Source of the DNA: Moniliella sp. 'wahieum'
Taxonomy: Eukaryota > Basidiomycota > Moniliellomycetes > Moniliellales > Moniliellaceae
DNA: 64,000 nt
NCBI GenBank assembly: GCA_003971905.1
Contig: RSEE01000035.1
Coordinates: 434,001 to 498,000 of the forward strand
Direction: 5' to 3'
This document shows positions 63,613 to 64,000 of the stretch, piece by piece. Position numbers and translations under genes: made by a program. The stretch's first letter is position 1, and each line of letters opens with the position of its first letter. Below the pieces are notes generated by a model, which ran no database searches, had not been told where the DNA came from, and was given only the letters and a program-made list of their open reading frames with translations.

Positions 63613-64000
63613 ATGTCATAAATGTCACATGTCACAGATCTTAATGAGAGCTTACGCGCTTACATGCTTAATGCTTGCGTGTGTTGGTACCATACACTAA
63701 CATAAATCATTTCTTCGTTTGATCTCGATTCACGTTTCGATTACCACGGCTCTTACAGATCCCGGCGTTGCGTGCCTCTCTGACCAGATAACACAATCCA
63801 CTGCCAGCCCTGTTAAGCGCTGGTGCCCGCGGCGTGGGTCCTAGCGATCTGGATTAGAGTTCCTACTTCGGATTTTTCGGCACAGCTATAATATAAGGAT
63901 CACTCATCGACATCAGTCTCTCTCTCGATATTCAGTTCCTAAGTTAAAGTACTTGCACTGCATATCCATACAGGGACGGACCGGAAACGGTTCGCCCACA

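Overview
The window is eukaryotic and fungal, most likely from a haploid basidiomycete with a compact GC-rich genome. Spliceosomal introns are short (52-104 nt, GT...AG) and conserved fungal genes lie on both strands a few hundred bases apart. One cytoplasmic tRNA-Ala(AGC) is present. Chitin-synthase regulation (SKT5/CHS4), a fungal-type BAX-inhibitor protein and an HMG-box regulator of the fungal mating/pheromone type agree with this. I cannot place it below subphylum from sequence alone. I see nothing prokaryotic: no operons, CRISPR or insertion sequences.

Layout. 0-2 kb: N-terminal part of a kinesin-4 motor (minus, running off the left edge). 2.3-6.5 kb: a small membrane protein and a larger membrane/disordered protein, part of which is duplicated in inverted orientation at 14.5-15.6 kb. 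8.9-10.7 kb: CDC7-type kinase. 13.3-14.2 kb: a secreted protein. 16.3-20.6 kb: a long disordered acidic protein. 22-29 kb: RanBP1, GFA1 (hexosamine synthesis) and ILV2 (acetolactate synthase). 29.4-37.4 kb: GCN1. 38-44.6 kb: BAX inhibitor, tRNA-Ala, an uncharacterised gene, NAC-alpha and RPN8. 45-49 kb: poorly resolved coding regions. 49.6-50 kb: a relic copy of the GCN1 3' end. 50.3-52.3 kb: an atypical transketolase-family enzyme. 52.3-55.4 kb: a repeat-rich gene-poor stretch. 55.5-57.5 kb: SKT5/CHS4. 60-62.7 kb: HMG-box gene and a neighbouring ORF.

The recognised genes are mostly housekeeping: translation and amino-acid control (GCN1, ILV2, NAC, tRNA-Ala), proteasome (RPN8), nuclear transport (RanBP1), cell wall (GFA1 makes the UDP-GlcNAc precursor, SKT5 activates chitin synthase), replication initiation (CDC7) and mitosis (kinesin-4). 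There is no obvious cluster logic beyond GCN1 lying next to ILV2, a gene that in other fungi is controlled by the pathway GCN1 activates.

Two window-wide properties matter to any reader. First, almost every conserved gene except NAC-alpha is broken by isolated one-base slips, most often a missing G or C in a short G/C run. I read these as uncorrected sequencing errors, so coordinates below give whole loci across the slips. Second, the intergenic DNA is dotted with short tandem repeats that nearly all have a period of 7 bp but different sequences (GTCACNN, TTGAAGC, CTAGTAC, TCACATT, GCATCAT, CTCAGTA). That is the most unusual structural signal here.
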